Shown piece by piece: positions 43,199-52,784 of a stretch of DNA of 64,000 nt. The notes under the pieces were generated by a model, which was not told the origin of the DNA, made no database searches, and saw only the letters and a list, made by a program, of their open reading frames with translations. The first letter of the stretch is position 1. The number at the start of each line of letters is the position of its first letter. Both the position numbers and the translations under genes were made by a program. The stretch is from Ekhidna sp964289745 (GTDB lineage Bacteria; Bacteroidota; Bacteroidia; Cytophagales; Cyclobacteriaceae), in assembly GCA_964289745.1 (NCBI GenBank), contig CAXYMM010000002.1:372001-436000 (forward strand), read 5' to 3'.

Positions 43199-44446
43199 AT
43201 GGACAAAAAAATCAAGAAAAAAAAATGGACAGCCAAGAAGATCGGCATTTATGTTACGATTGGACTTTTTTTTATGTTCATAGTTTACAATCTTATCATT
43301 TCGGGAGAAGGTGTACGATTGAATGTAGAGCGTAGTAAAATCAATATATCAACAGTTTTCAAAGGAGAGTTTCGAGAATACATTCCTGTAGATGGACATG
43401 TTCTTCCCATCAAAACCATCCGGCTAGATGCAATAGAAGGAGGTATCGTTTCCATTAAGCATCATGAGGGTGGAATTTTGGTAGAAGAGGGAGACACCAT
43501 TCTTGAGCTGGCTAACAATGCACTGCTACAAAATTTTGTAAGAGAAGAAACACAAGCATTTAGGCTGGTAAATGAATTGGAAAACACCAAACTCTCGCTC
43601 CAGCGAAATCAATTCGATTTAAAACGTAGCCTGTTGCAACTCGACTACCAGATAGATGCGGCGAAAGATGCCTATGAAAGAGGTAAAAAGCTTTATGAGG
43701 AAAGTATCATCTCAGAACAGGAATATTTGAACCTTAAAAGAGAATTCAATCGCTTATTGGACAATAGAGCGATACAAATCGAGTCTAATCGGTTTGATTC
43801 TATTTCATCTGTAACTCAGATACGTCAGACGGAAGCGACGCTATCCCGAACCAGAGATAATCTGCACATGATCAAAAAAAACTTGGATAACCTTTTCATA
43901 AAAGCCCCTATATCAGGAAGACTTTCTACCATAGATGCTGAGGTGGGCGAATCCATAAAACTGGGTCAAAACATTGGACAGATTGACGACCTAAATGGGT
44001 TTAAGGTAAGCGCAACTATTGATGAACATTACATATCTAGAATATATGTAGGTCTGAAAGGATCTTTTTCTTTTGCAAGTGGAGATTTTGGTCTGGAGAT
44101 TACGAAAGTATATCCAGAGGTAAATGATGGACTTTTTGAAGTAGATATGGCTTTTGACACTATTCCAAATGGAATCAGAAGGGGGCAGACTTTACAAATA
44201 AGACTACAGCTAAGTGAAAACATTACTGCGGTTCAAATACCAAGAGGGAGTTTCTACCAAACAACGGGTGGAAACTGGATATTTGTGGTAACCAAAGATG
44301 GTTCTACCGCAGAAAGAAGAGATATTCGGCTAGGTAGGGTAAATCCCAGATTCTATGAAGTGATGGAAGGACTTAAACTTGGTGAAAAAGTGGTAATATC
44401 TTCCTATAAAGGATATGAAGACAAAGACATTCTTATAATTAAATAA
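43199..44446 (+). CDS. MacA/HlyD-like periplasmic adaptor protein
   Basis: The 415-residue adaptor has one N-terminal helix (KIGIYVTIGLFFMFIVYNLII, about 14-34), a lipoyl-like segment (IEGGIVSIKHHEGGILVEEG), a helical hairpin (about 110-225) with KAPISGRL closing it, and a C-terminal membrane-proximal domain. It should work with the ABC ATPase and TolC-like protein encoded next. The start has a Lys-rich cytoplasmic tail. A decayed copy of its first codons lies 0.9 kb upstream. Confidence 0.9.
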   Translation: MDKKIKKKKWTAKKIGIYVTIGLFFMFIVYNLIISGEGVRLNVERSKINISTVFKGEFREYIPVDGHVLPIKTIRLDAIEGGIVSIKHHEGGILVEEGDTILELANNALLQNFVREETQAFRLVNELENTKLSLQRNQFDLKRSLLQLDYQIDAAKDAYERGKKLYEESIISEQEYLNLKREFNRLLDNRAIQIESNRFDSISSVTQIRQTEATLSRTRDNLHMIKKNLDNLFIKAPISGRLSTIDAEVGESIKLGQNIGQIDDLNGFKVSATIDEHYISRIYVGLKGSFSFASGDFGLEITKVYPEVNDGLFEVDMAFDTIPNGIRRGQTLQIRLQLSENITAVQIPRGSFYQTTGGNWIFVVTKDGSTAERRDIRLGRVNPRFYEVMEGLKLGEKVVISSYKGYEDKDILIIK

Positions 44447-44494
44447 CGTAAAAAACGAATTCGAATCTAAAGACTAATAAAGTCATAGTTAACT

Positions 44495-45205
44495 ATGGAA
44501 AATACTAAAGCATTAATTGAAACAAAGAAACTCAAAAAACTCTACTACACGGATGAAATAGAAACGACGGCTCTAGCTGGAGTTAATATGACGATAAAAG
44601 AAGGAGAATTTGTAGCTATCATGGGTCCTTCAGGATGTGGTAAGTCTACCTTACTTAATATTTTAGGGCTACTAGACAGCCCTTCCGAAGGAACGTTCCA
44701 TTTTGGCGATCTGGAAATTTCTGGTTTTAAAGAAAGACAAAGAGCCGACCTCAGAAAGGCTAACATCGGTTTTGTATTCCAAAGCTTTAACTTAATTGAT
44801 GAGTTGACGGTTTTAGAAAACATTGAACTGCCGCTGATTTACCTTAAATATTCGTCTTCCGAACGTAAAAAAAGAGTAGAAGAAGTGATGGAGCAGATGA
44901 AAATTATGCACAGAAGAAATCATTTTCCACAGCAGCTATCGGGTGGTCAGCAGCAGCGAGTAGCCATCTCGAGGGCAGTAATAGCAAAGCCCAGGTTGAT
45001 TTTGGCAGATGAACCAACAGGTAACTTAGACTCCGCAAACGGACAAGAAGTAATGAACCTGCTTTCCGAACTAAACGATACTGGAACCACCGTAATCATG
45101 GTAACACACTCCCCTGTAGATGCAGAATATGCACATCGAGTGATTCACCTATTCGATGGTCAGATCGTATCAGAAAATATAAATGCGAGGGAGGCGATTG
45201 TATGA
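44495..45205 (+). CDS. ABC transporter ATP-binding protein, MacB/LolD type
   Basis: The 236-residue ATPase has all key motifs: Walker A GPSGCGKST (about 43-51), Q-loop FVFQSFN, signature LSGGQQQRVAIS, Walker B LILADEPTGNLDS and H-loop VTHS. This subgroup normally pairs with an FtsX-like permease, but no permease gene is found next to it. It lies 48 bases after the adaptor gene. Confidence 0.92.
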   Translation: MENTKALIETKKLKKLYYTDEIETTALAGVNMTIKEGEFVAIMGPSGCGKSTLLNILGLLDSPSEGTFHFGDLEISGFKERQRADLRKANIGFVFQSFNLIDELTVLENIELPLIYLKYSSSERKKRVEEVMEQMKIMHRRNHFPQQLSGGQQQRVAISRAVIAKPRLILADEPTGNLDSANGQEVMNLLSELNDTGTTVIMVTHSPVDAEYAHRVIHLFDGQIVSENINAREAIV

Positions 45206-45278
45206 TTCTTTGCATTTAGGAGTCGGCTTACTTCAAGGATTAGTTTATTCTTACTTTCTATTCAAATTTTTCAATATC

Positions 45279-46589
45279 ATGATTAGGAAATTTGTTTTTT
45301 GTCTGGCCTTGGCTTGCTCATTGCTTTCGCTTGCTCAGGATTCTGCTCGTGTGCTTACACTCAAGGAGTGTATTGAAATTGCGATAACCCGAAATCTTTC
45401 AATTAAGCAAAATCAGAATAACCTGTTGGCGGCACAGTCGAACAAAAGACAGGCATTTTATAATTTTTTTCCTGATCTGAATTTCTCTGGAGGATACACC
45501 ATAATAGAAGGTACTCGATTTGATAATTCCTCTGGTCGTTTTGTGTCTGCAACTACCCGACGGTCCAATCCAGAACTAGTTGCAAGAGTAAATATTTTTA
45601 ATGCTTTTGCAAACCATCATTTATTGAATAGGAGGTCGCACGAGTACCAATCCAGTTTTTATCAATTAGAAGATTCAAAACTTTTAACTAAAGCTAATGT
45701 GATCAGAAGCTACCTAAGTGTACTGGTAGATTTGGAGAACATACGTGTTTCCAATGAGTTTATGGAATTTTTAACATCACAGTATGAACGAGAAAAGAAA
45801 AGAGTCTCAGTCGGGGTTGGAAACCCAGAATCGGTCTATAATTTCAAATCTCAGTTAGCAAATGAACGACTCAACAACGTAAATCTTGAAAATCAATTTC
45901 AAAGCGACTTATTGGCACTATTGCAATTGCTTCAAATGAACGATGCTTCTTCTGTAAAAGTTGAGCCACTTGAAACAGAAGACAAAGAAGTATTGATGTC
46001 TTTCGATTCGTATGAGCAAATACTAAATGAAGTCTTAAGCTATTCTTTCCGGTTAAAAGGATCAATTGAGCGAAAAAAAGCAAGCAAAGCGCAATTATCA
46101 CAAGAGAAAGCCAATCGATTTCCAACTATTGGATTGGGGACTGGCTTCGGATCGCAATATTCCACCAACAATGAAGGAAGCTTTACTAAACAGTTGAATA
46201 ATTTCAACTACCAATATATTGGAGCAACTATCCAAATCCCGATATTCAATAATTATCAAACTCAGAATAATATCTACAATGCAAAAGTAAACTACCTAAA
46301 CAATAAAATTGCTGAGGAACAGACCATTCAAGACGTAACGAATGCCACTCAGAGAGATTATTTAGATCTCGTTTCCGCGCGGACATCTTATCAGACCGCC
46401 ACAGAAAATTATGAAGCACTAAACCAAACATTTGAATTCATTAAAAAACGATTCGAAACTGGGAACACAAATTTTTACAGCTTTCTGGAAAGCTTGAATA
46501 ATAAAAATCGCGCTAAGGCTCAACTCATCAACGCCAAATATACCATCGTGCTTAGAAAAAAAATCTTAGACCTTTACAGAGGAAAATAG
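45279..46589 (+). CDS. TolC-family outer-membrane protein
   Basis: The 436-residue protein has a signal peptide (KFVFCLALACSLLSLAQD) and the two-repeat coiled-coil pattern of OEP proteins (for example LTLKECIEIAITRNLSIKQN; KKRFETGNTNFYSFLESLNN). ATG 45279 gives a normal signal peptide; the frame is open upstream to 45183, overlapping the ATPase gene, but that part is not a signal. It completes the adaptor-ATPase-channel set. Confidence 0.9.
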   Translation: MIRKFVFCLALACSLLSLAQDSARVLTLKECIEIAITRNLSIKQNQNNLLAAQSNKRQAFYNFFPDLNFSGGYTIIEGTRFDNSSGRFVSATTRRSNPELVARVNIFNAFANHHLLNRRSHEYQSSFYQLEDSKLLTKANVIRSYLSVLVDLENIRVSNEFMEFLTSQYEREKKRVSVGVGNPESVYNFKSQLANERLNNVNLENQFQSDLLALLQLLQMNDASSVKVEPLETEDKEVLMSFDSYEQILNEVLSYSFRLKGSIERKKASKAQLSQEKANRFPTIGLGTGFGSQYSTNNEGSFTKQLNNFNYQYIGATIQIPIFNNYQTQNNIYNAKVNYLNNKIAEEQTIQDVTNATQRDYLDLVSARTSYQTATENYEALNQTFEFIKKRFETGNTNFYSFLESLNNKNRAKAQLINAKYTIVLRKKILDLYRGK

Positions 46590-46664
46590 CTATTGGTAGA
46601 TTAAGAGTTCGTCCTCATTAATGATTGCCTTTTAATTGTCTAGTTGAATAATAACCATCTCATC

Positions 46665-47005
46665 CTACAAGTTTGCAAGCAGCATTTTCTTGATCACTTC
46701 TACCTTAAAAGGATCGACAAATGGAAGATTGTTTAGCATGAATTGATCTTGAATAACTTGAAAATAGTCAGCATTCAAGTTGAAAATGAAATGGATTCTG
46801 CTACCAAATAAATCAAAAGTGTGAAGGCGGTTTTTATTCAAGATGATTAGAAGGTTTTTATAGGCTTCCAAGAAACGAAACGAATCTCCAAGCTCAGTTT
46901 GTACTTCTAAAAAAGGGTAGTTTTTTTCGAGTCTACTTTCTCAATGTAGAGCTGATTATTTTCCATTATCCAAAAGTGTTCGTCAGGTCGAGCGCATGCC
47001 ATCAT
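46665..47005 (-). pseudogene. Hypothetical protein gene split by a one-base frameshift
   Basis: From ATG 47005 or 47002 the frame reads ACARPDEHFWIMENNQLYIE and stops soon after a T7 run (46921-46927, A7 on the coding strand). Adding one A joins it to NYPFLEVQTELGDSFRFLEA and on through the frame ending at 46665. The joined product is about 110 residues, soluble, with no recognised family. Either the gene is inactive, the run slips, or a base is miscalled. Confidence 0.6.
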
Positions 47006-47332
47006 CGCATATCAATTTCGAAAGAGGATAGATTGTAAATTTTAGAGATGATATTGAATCAATCCAGAGCGATGATTTGCTACGTATAAAAATAGAAAAG
47101 AAAAATTTTGTGAGAATTCTGGGCTTAGATTAGGGAAATAACTAATTGATTGGGGAATGTATAATTTAAGTTGCTAATTACCTTCAATGTTGAACTTTAC
47201 TATGGTATTACCCTCAAACCTGATGTAGTAAATTTCGTTGAATATTTACAGAGTAGGCAGTTAGATTGGTCGAAAATGTGAATGATTTGATAGTATCTTG
47301 CTGTCCAAAATAAGACACTTGCAAGTAAATTT
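47006..47332. other. Intergenic region, no gene recognised
   Basis: AT-rich spacer upstream of the broken gene and downstream of lpxH-like gene. No hairpin terminator or promoter pair of good quality was seen. Confidence 0.4.
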
Positions 47333-48115
47333 TTAATGAGAAAGTCTCTTAAGTATTATATCGGTTCCGTCATAGGTTAAATAATGGCACTTATCGAACC
47401 AAGAACCTAAGTTAAAGTAGGTCGACCTTTCTGATATTTTCATTTCAAGTGGCATGTGCCTATGCCCAAATACATAGAAGTCAAAATGCATTTTTTCTTC
47501 CTGAGCTTTGCACCACCTAAATAAAACTTCATCTTCTCCTTTAAAAATTTCATCTTTTTTTTTATTTCGACTCCTACTATATCCACTCCAAAACTCAGCC
47601 AAAGAAATAATCAGATTTGGATGTAGACGGGCAAATAGCCAACTTGAAAGATGTGACTCAAATACCTTTTTTATCAGCTTAAAGGCATGATCTCCTTTCC
47701 CGATACCATCGCCATGACCCATTAAAAATTTGTCATGACCAATGCTTAATTGAGCTGGTTTTTTGTGTATTGAAACATTGAGTTCCTTCTCAAAATAATC
47801 GGACATCCATAAATCATGGTTTCCTGTAAAAAAATGAATTGGGATTCCATGGTCGGATAGCTCTGCTATCTTTCCAAGAAACCTTACAAAACCACGGGGA
47901 ACAGCCTTTTTGTATTCGAACCAAAAGTCGAAAATATCACCTAATAAAAAAATGGCTGAAGCGTCTGACTTTATATACTCTAACCATTCTACTATTTTTT
48001 GTTCTCTGCTAAGGCTTTGTGCGCTATTTGAAACCTCAAGGTGAAAGTCGCTTGCAAAGTATATTTTCTTATTAAATGAAATTTCAATTGAACCTAATTG
48101 TTCAAATGCTTCCAT
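47333..48115 (-). CDS. LpxH-like UDP-2,3-diacylglucosamine diphosphatase
   Basis: The 260-residue calcineurin-like metallophosphatase has the motif set DFHLE (near 23), GDIFDFW (near 60), GNHDLW (near 97), GHGDG (near 133) and GHRH (near 217), matching the LpxH family that forms lipid X in lipid A synthesis. Bacteroidota use this branch. Three bases separate it from ftsH upstream, so both are on one transcript. Confidence 0.88.
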   Translation of the reverse strand: MEAFEQLGSIEISFNKKIYFASDFHLEVSNSAQSLSREQKIVEWLEYIKSDASAIFLLGDIFDFWFEYKKAVPRGFVRFLGKIAELSDHGIPIHFFTGNHDLWMSDYFEKELNVSIHKKPAQLSIGHDKFLMGHGDGIGKGDHAFKLIKKVFESHLSSWLFARLHPNLIISLAEFWSGYSRSRNKKKDEIFKGEDEVLFRWCKAQEEKMHFDFYVFGHRHMPLEMKISERSTYFNLGSWFDKCHYLTYDGTDIILKRLSH

Positions 48116-48118
48116 GTT

Positions 48119-50167
48119 TTACTTGGTTTTCTCGGCGGCAGACTCTTCTTTTTCTACCTCTTTCTTTACCTCATCTTTAAGGTTAGTTACTTCCTCAGTT
48201 GTATCATTTCTCGATTTTTCCTCTTTATTATTGGTAAAAGATTCGTAGGTGGTTAGCGCCTCAAAGGGTCGCTTGCCAATTAGCTCCTCAAGATCAGATT
48301 GGAATATGATTTCTCTTTTCAATAACTCTTGAGCCAGAATTTCAAGTTCATTTTTCTTGCTCAGAAGTAATTCCTTAGTTCTGCTGTAAGCTTGGTCTAT
48401 AAGAAATTTCACTTCCTGGTCAATAAGCTGTGAGGTGGCGTCAGAATATGGCTTCGTGAAGTTATACTCTGATTTCTTGGAGTCGTAAAACGATACATTT
48501 CCAATTTTGTCGTTCATCCCGTAAACAGTCACAATACTATAAGCCACCTTAGTTATTCGCTCTAAGTCACTAAGCGCCCCTGTAGAAATTTTACCGAATG
48601 TAATTTCCTCGGCAGCTCTTCCTCCTAGTGCCATACACATTTCGTCCATTAGTTGCTCCGTTTGATAAAGAAATTGCTCTTTAGGGAGATACTGAGCGTA
48701 TCCTAATGCCGCCGCACCTCTCGGAACGATGCTTACCTTAACCAATGGGTCAGCGTGTTCTAAAAACCAACCAGCTACTGCGTGTCCGGCCTCATGGTAG
48801 GCTACAATTTTCTTTTCCTCTGGTGAGATTAATTTGTTTTTCTTTTCTAACCCCCCAATTACACGATCGACCGCATCCTGAAAATCTTGCATGCCTACCT
48901 TGCTCTTGTCTCTTCTGGCAGCGATGAGAGCCGCCTCGTTACAGACATTTGCAATTTCAGCCCCAGCAAAACCAGGTGTTTGAGCTGCTAATTTTTTCGC
49001 AGCTACATCTTTTGAAAGCTGGATAGGCTTTAGGTGAACTTTGAATATTGCTTCTCGCCCTATAATATCTGGTTTGTCAATACTGATCTGTCGATCAAAC
49101 CGACCCGGACGCAAAAGTGCAGAATCCAAAACGTCTGGTCTATTAGTTGCTGCCAATATTATCACGCCTACATCCGTTGAGAAACCATCCATCTCAACAA
49201 GAAGCGAGTTAAGTGTATTTTCTCGCTCATCATTAGAGCCAGGCATTTGTCCCCTACCTCTTGAGCGTCCGATTGCATCTATCTCATCAATAAATATAAT
49301 ACAAGGTGCTTTTTCCTTTGCTTGCTTGAATAAATCCCTAACTCTCGCTGCACCTACTCCAACGAACATTTCTACAAAATCGGATCCAGATAGGGTGAAA
49401 AAAGGAACTCCAGCCTCACCTGCTACTGCTTTGGCCAGAAGGGTTTTGCCTGTTCCAGGGGGACCAACTAAAAGAGCTCCTTTTGGAATTTTACCACCAA
49501 GCTTGGTGAATTTTTCTGGGGTTTTCAAGAACTCTACTATTTCCTGAACTTCTTCCTTTGCCTCTTCTAGACCTGCGGCATCTTGGAATGTTATTTTTAC
49601 CTTGTTTTCTGAGTCAAAAAGAGCTGCTCTTGACTTTCCGATGTTAAAAATCTGCCCACCAGGGCTTCCACCTCCGGTCATTCTTCTCATCAGAAACCAA
49701 AAACCAAAAATGAGTAAAATCAGGAAACCCCAGTTGAATAGAACTCCAGTATAATCTCCTCGCTCCTCAATTTTATAATCAAAACGCTGGTCTTCTGGCT
49801 GATTTGCCATTAATTCCTCAAAGTCCGTGGCAAATTTTTCAACACTTATAATTTCCACTTTATAATGTGGGTCATCTTGGGATTTGAATAAACTTTCATT
49901 TTTTTCAATCTCCAATTTGTATTTCGTATTGCTTAGTGCCTCTTCTTTTAAGGTTACCTCTATGAAATCCTGATTCTTTATGAGAACAACCTTTTCTACA
50001 TCATTGGATTGAACCATTTTTTCGAAAGCCCTGTAGGTCGTGTTGAATTGACTGGTATCGTTTGAGAATAGGGTCGATGCTACTACTATCGCCAATAATC
50101 CTCCAATAAGCCATCCTTGGATGGCTTGCTTAGGTTTTGGTGTGTCTTTTCTTTTCTTATTTGGCAT
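48119..50167 (-). CDS. ftsH: ATP-dependent zinc metalloprotease FtsH
   Basis: The 682-residue membrane protease degrades misfolded membrane and regulatory proteins. Two membrane helices (about 18-36 and 148-164) flank a periplasmic domain; the AAA domain has Walker A GPPGTGKT near 235 and the SRH region, and the zinc site HEAGH lies near 458. The C-terminal tail is acidic and Lys-rich, as in other Bacteroidota. It sits between rsfS and the lpxH-like gene. Confidence 0.97.
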   Translation of the reverse strand: MPNKKRKDTPKPKQAIQGWLIGGLLAIVVASTLFSNDTSQFNTTYRAFEKMVQSNDVEKVVLIKNQDFIEVTLKEEALSNTKYKLEIEKNESLFKSQDDPHYKVEIISVEKFATDFEELMANQPEDQRFDYKIEERGDYTGVLFNWGFLILLIFGFWFLMRRMTGGGSPGGQIFNIGKSRAALFDSENKVKITFQDAAGLEEAKEEVQEIVEFLKTPEKFTKLGGKIPKGALLVGPPGTGKTLLAKAVAGEAGVPFFTLSGSDFVEMFVGVGAARVRDLFKQAKEKAPCIIFIDEIDAIGRSRGRGQMPGSNDERENTLNSLLVEMDGFSTDVGVIILAATNRPDVLDSALLRPGRFDRQISIDKPDIIGREAIFKVHLKPIQLSKDVAAKKLAAQTPGFAGAEIANVCNEAALIAARRDKSKVGMQDFQDAVDRVIGGLEKKNKLISPEEKKIVAYHEAGHAVAGWFLEHADPLVKVSIVPRGAAALGYAQYLPKEQFLYQTEQLMDEMCMALGGRAAEEITFGKISTGALSDLERITKVAYSIVTVYGMNDKIGNVSFYDSKKSEYNFTKPYSDATSQLIDQEVKFLIDQAYSRTKELLLSKKNELEILAQELLKREIIFQSDLEELIGKRPFEALTTYESFTNNKEEKSRNDTTEEVTNLKDEVKKEVEKEESAAEKTK

Positions 50168-50190
50168 TTTTGATTTTCTAAATTTTTAAG

Positions 50191-50589
50191 CTAAACGACC
50201 ACAATATCGTTTAGGTTTGAGTCGATTCTTGTAATTTTTGCATCTCCCCATAGATCCTCTAAACCGTAGAATATTCTTTTTTCTTTATTGAAAACGTGAG
50301 CTACCACATCAATGTAATCAAGTAGAACCCACTCTTTATTCTGCTGACCCTCTCTTTTCCAGGGTTTTTGTTTTGATTTTTTATGAATTTGGTCTTCAAT
50401 TGATTCTGAGATGGCATCTATTTGTGAATCAGAATTTCCATTGCAAAGTATAAAATAATCTACCACCGCATTTCTGACCTCTCTTAGGTTCATTACCACA
50501 ACATCTTGAGCCTTTTTTTTAAGCATTCCTTCTACTACCCACTTACTTAAAACTTCTGAGCAGACTTTCTTGGCTATTTCCTGAGACAC
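50191..50589 (-). CDS. rsfS: Ribosome silencing factor RsfS
   Basis: The 132-residue protein is of the RsfS/Iojap family, which binds L14 and keeps subunits apart when nutrients are low. Family blocks are DYFILCNGNSDSQIDAISES and WVLLDYIDVVAHVF. The start codon is GTG at 50589, since no ATG is near; an upstream TAATTTTG -7 box fits. It is followed 23 bases later by ftsH. Confidence 0.93.
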   Translation of the reverse strand: MSQEIAKKVCSEVLSKWVVEGMLKKKAQDVVVMNLREVRNAVVDYFILCNGNSDSQIDAISESIEDQIHKKSKQKPWKREGQQNKEWVLLDYIDVVAHVFNKEKRIFYGLEDLWGDAKITRIDSNLNDIVVV

Positions 50590-50609
50590 TAAATCTTTGA
50601 AGTTATTTT

Positions 50610-50617
50610 TGATTCAA
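50610..50617 (-). promoter_or_regulatory. -7 box for rsfS-ftsH-lpxH
   Basis: On the minus strand TAATTTTG, a full TAnnTTTG match, lies about 20 bases before the GTG start of rsfS. No TTG lies at the ideal -33 distance. Confidence 0.5.
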
Positions 50618-50631
50618 AATTACTGTATCTA

Positions 50632-51396
50632 TTGAATAATAAGATTGCCAAACCATCTTTCTTAGGGAAAACTGTTTATTATTTGCCAGAATGTCACTCC
50701 ACTAATGATGAATTGTCAGGATTGGTTAAAAAAAATAGTCTGAAAGAAGGTACTGTTATTTATACTGATTTTCAATCTAAAGGCAAAGGACAGCGAGGGA
50801 ATAAATGGATAGCAGGATCAGGAAAGAACCTCCTTATGTCCCTTTTATTGTTACCAGAAAATCTATCTGTTCAAAACCAATATTACTTAAATCTGACAGT
50901 TGGACTAGCAGCTGTTGAAACGATAGAATCTTTGATAGGTGAACCTGTTTGTCTGAAATGGCCTAATGATATATATATTGGCAGAAATAAGATTGGCGGA
51001 ATACTCACCGAGACCTCTATCAAGTTATCATGTATAGAATCGGCGATAATTGGAATAGGGCTGAACATAAACCAAGATGACATCCCTGTCCCAAAATCAA
51101 CATCTCTGCTATTGGAGTCTAATCGTTTTCATCAGGTTATGGATGTGATGGAATTATTGCTCTGTAAAATGGAAAAATGGTATGAAGCACTACAACAAGA
51201 AAGATTGGATACTATTATTGAGGCTTATTACAGTAAGTTAATGTGGTTAAATAAGTGGCATAAGTTTCAATCTGATGGAAAGCGTTTTAATGGAAAAATA
51301 AAGGGCATCGACAATTATGGACGTTTGATGATAGAGTTGGAACACAATATACGCCAAACCTTTAATCTGAAGGAGGTAGAGTTTATCGATTTATAA
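50632..51396 (+). CDS. birA: Biotin--[acetyl-CoA-carboxylase] ligase
   Basis: The 254-residue ligase attaches biotin to carboxylase carrier protein. Blocks seen: YYLPECHSTNDEL, the glycine-rich GKGQRGNKWIAGSGKNLLMS loop, CLKWPNDIYIGRNKIGGIL and IIGIGLNIN. There is no N-terminal DNA-binding domain, so it is a monofunctional form. The start is TTG at 50632; no ATG exists upstream in frame. It is divergent from rsfS with 42 bases between. Confidence 0.93.
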   Translation: MNNKIAKPSFLGKTVYYLPECHSTNDELSGLVKKNSLKEGTVIYTDFQSKGKGQRGNKWIAGSGKNLLMSLLLLPENLSVQNQYYLNLTVGLAAVETIESLIGEPVCLKWPNDIYIGRNKIGGILTETSIKLSCIESAIIGIGLNINQDDIPVPKSTSLLLESNRFHQVMDVMELLLCKMEKWYEALQQERLDTIIEAYYSKLMWLNKWHKFQSDGKRFNGKIKGIDNYGRLMIELEHNIRQTFNLKEVEFIDL

Positions 51397-51427
51397 GCAT
51401 TAATTATTAATTCCATTTTGGAACTTC

Positions 51428-51435
51428 TATCTTTG
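51428..51435 (+). promoter_or_regulatory. -7 box of ahcY
   Basis: TATCTTTG matches TAnnTTTG, about 40 bases before the ahcY ATG. The -33 element is not clear. Confidence 0.5.
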
Positions 51436-51476
51436 CGTTATTAGTAAAAATTCGAAGGAAAATAACACTATTAGTG

Positions 51477-52784
51477 ATGAACGTAGCAACTGAGAAATTC
51501 AAAGTAAAAGATATAATACTCGCTGATTGGGGCAGAAAGGAAATCACACTAGCTGAGGCAGAAATGCCAGGTTTGATGTCCTTGAGAAAAGAGTATGGAG
51601 ATAGCAAACCCCTAAAAGGGGCACGGATTGCAGGATGTCTTCATATGACAATCCAAACAGCTGTTTTAATCGAGACGTTAGTAGAACTTGGAGCGGAAGT
51701 TTCATGGTCTTCATGTAATATTTTTTCTACTCAAGATCATGCTGCCGCTGCGATAGCAAAGACGGGTGTTCCGGTTTATGCATGGAAAGGAATGAACGAA
51801 GAGGAATTTGAATGGTGTATAGAGCAGACCTTATTCGCTTTTCGTGACGAGCAACCATTAAACATGATTCTGGATGATGGAGGAGACCTTACCAACATGG
51901 TCTTGGATAAGTACCCAGAATTGGTAAAGGACATTAGAGGTCTTTCTGAAGAAACCACTACGGGGGTCCACCGCCTGTACGAAAGGATGAAAAATGGAAC
52001 TCTGCCCATGCCAGCCATCAACGTAAATGATTCCGTTACTAAATCGAAATTTGATAATAAGTATGGATGCAAAGAATCTTTAGTAGATGCTATTAGAAGA
52101 GCAACAGATGTGATGCTAGCAGGTAAAGTATCAGTAGTAGCAGGATATGGAGACGTTGGGAAAGGATCAGCTGCCTCTTTGAGGGGTGCGGGTGTTCGAG
52201 TGATTGTGACGGAGATCGACCCAATCTGTGCACTTCAAGCCGCAATGGATGGGTTTGAGGTAAGGAAAATGTCAAATGCGATTTCCAAAGCAGATATTGT
52301 GGTGACGGCTACAGGAAATAAGGACATCATAAAAGAAGAACATTTCAAAGCTATGAAGGATAAGACCATTGTCTGTAATATAGGACACTTTGATAACGAA
52401 ATTGACATAGCTTGGCTTAATGGAACATATGGCGATACTAAAGTAGAAATCAAGCCTCAAGTAGACCTCTATAATATCGAAGGAAACGATGTGATCGTTT
52501 TGGCAGAAGGCAGATTGGTAAATTTAGGGATCGCAACGGGTCACCCATCCTTTGTAATGTCAAACTCATTTACCAATCAAATACTTGCGCAACTAGAACT
52601 TTGGCAAAATTATAAAAATTATGACAATGCCGTTTACATGCTACCCAAGCATTTGGATGAAAAAGTGGCCGAACTCCATCTGGAGAAAATAGGAGTGGAG
52701 TTGGATCAATTAACGGAAGATCAGGCAGAGTACATTGGTGTTGAGGTGAAAGGGCCATTCAAACCAGATTACTACAGATACTAG
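51477..52784 (+). CDS. ahcY: Adenosylhomocysteinase
   Basis: The 435-residue enzyme splits S-adenosylhomocysteine into homocysteine and adenosine. Seen are ADWGRKEITLAEAEMPGLM, HMTIQTAVLIETL, the NAD loop VAGYGDVGKGSA, and the C-terminal end GPFKPDYYRY typical of the family. Start ATG 51477 (a GTG lies one codon before). A TATCTTTG -7 box lies upstream. It stands alone. Confidence 0.97.
   Translation: MNVATEKFKVKDIILADWGRKEITLAEAEMPGLMSLRKEYGDSKPLKGARIAGCLHMTIQTAVLIETLVELGAEVSWSSCNIFSTQDHAAAAIAKTGVPVYAWKGMNEEEFEWCIEQTLFAFRDEQPLNMILDDGGDLTNMVLDKYPELVKDIRGLSEETTTGVHRLYERMKNGTLPMPAINVNDSVTKSKFDNKYGCKESLVDAIRRATDVMLAGKVSVVAGYGDVGKGSAASLRGAGVRVIVTEIDPICALQAAMDGFEVRKMSNAISKADIVVTATGNKDIIKEEHFKAMKDKTIVCNIGHFDNEIDIAWLNGTYGDTKVEIKPQVDLYNIEGNDVIVLAEGRLVNLGIATGHPSFVMSNSFTNQILAQLELWQNYKNYDNAVYMLPKHLDEKVAELHLEKIGVELDQLTEDQAEYIGVEVKGPFKPDYYRY

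Noticed and set aside
49041..49547. 168-codon plus-strand frame opposite ftsH
   Set aside because: Antisense to the conserved AAA domain.
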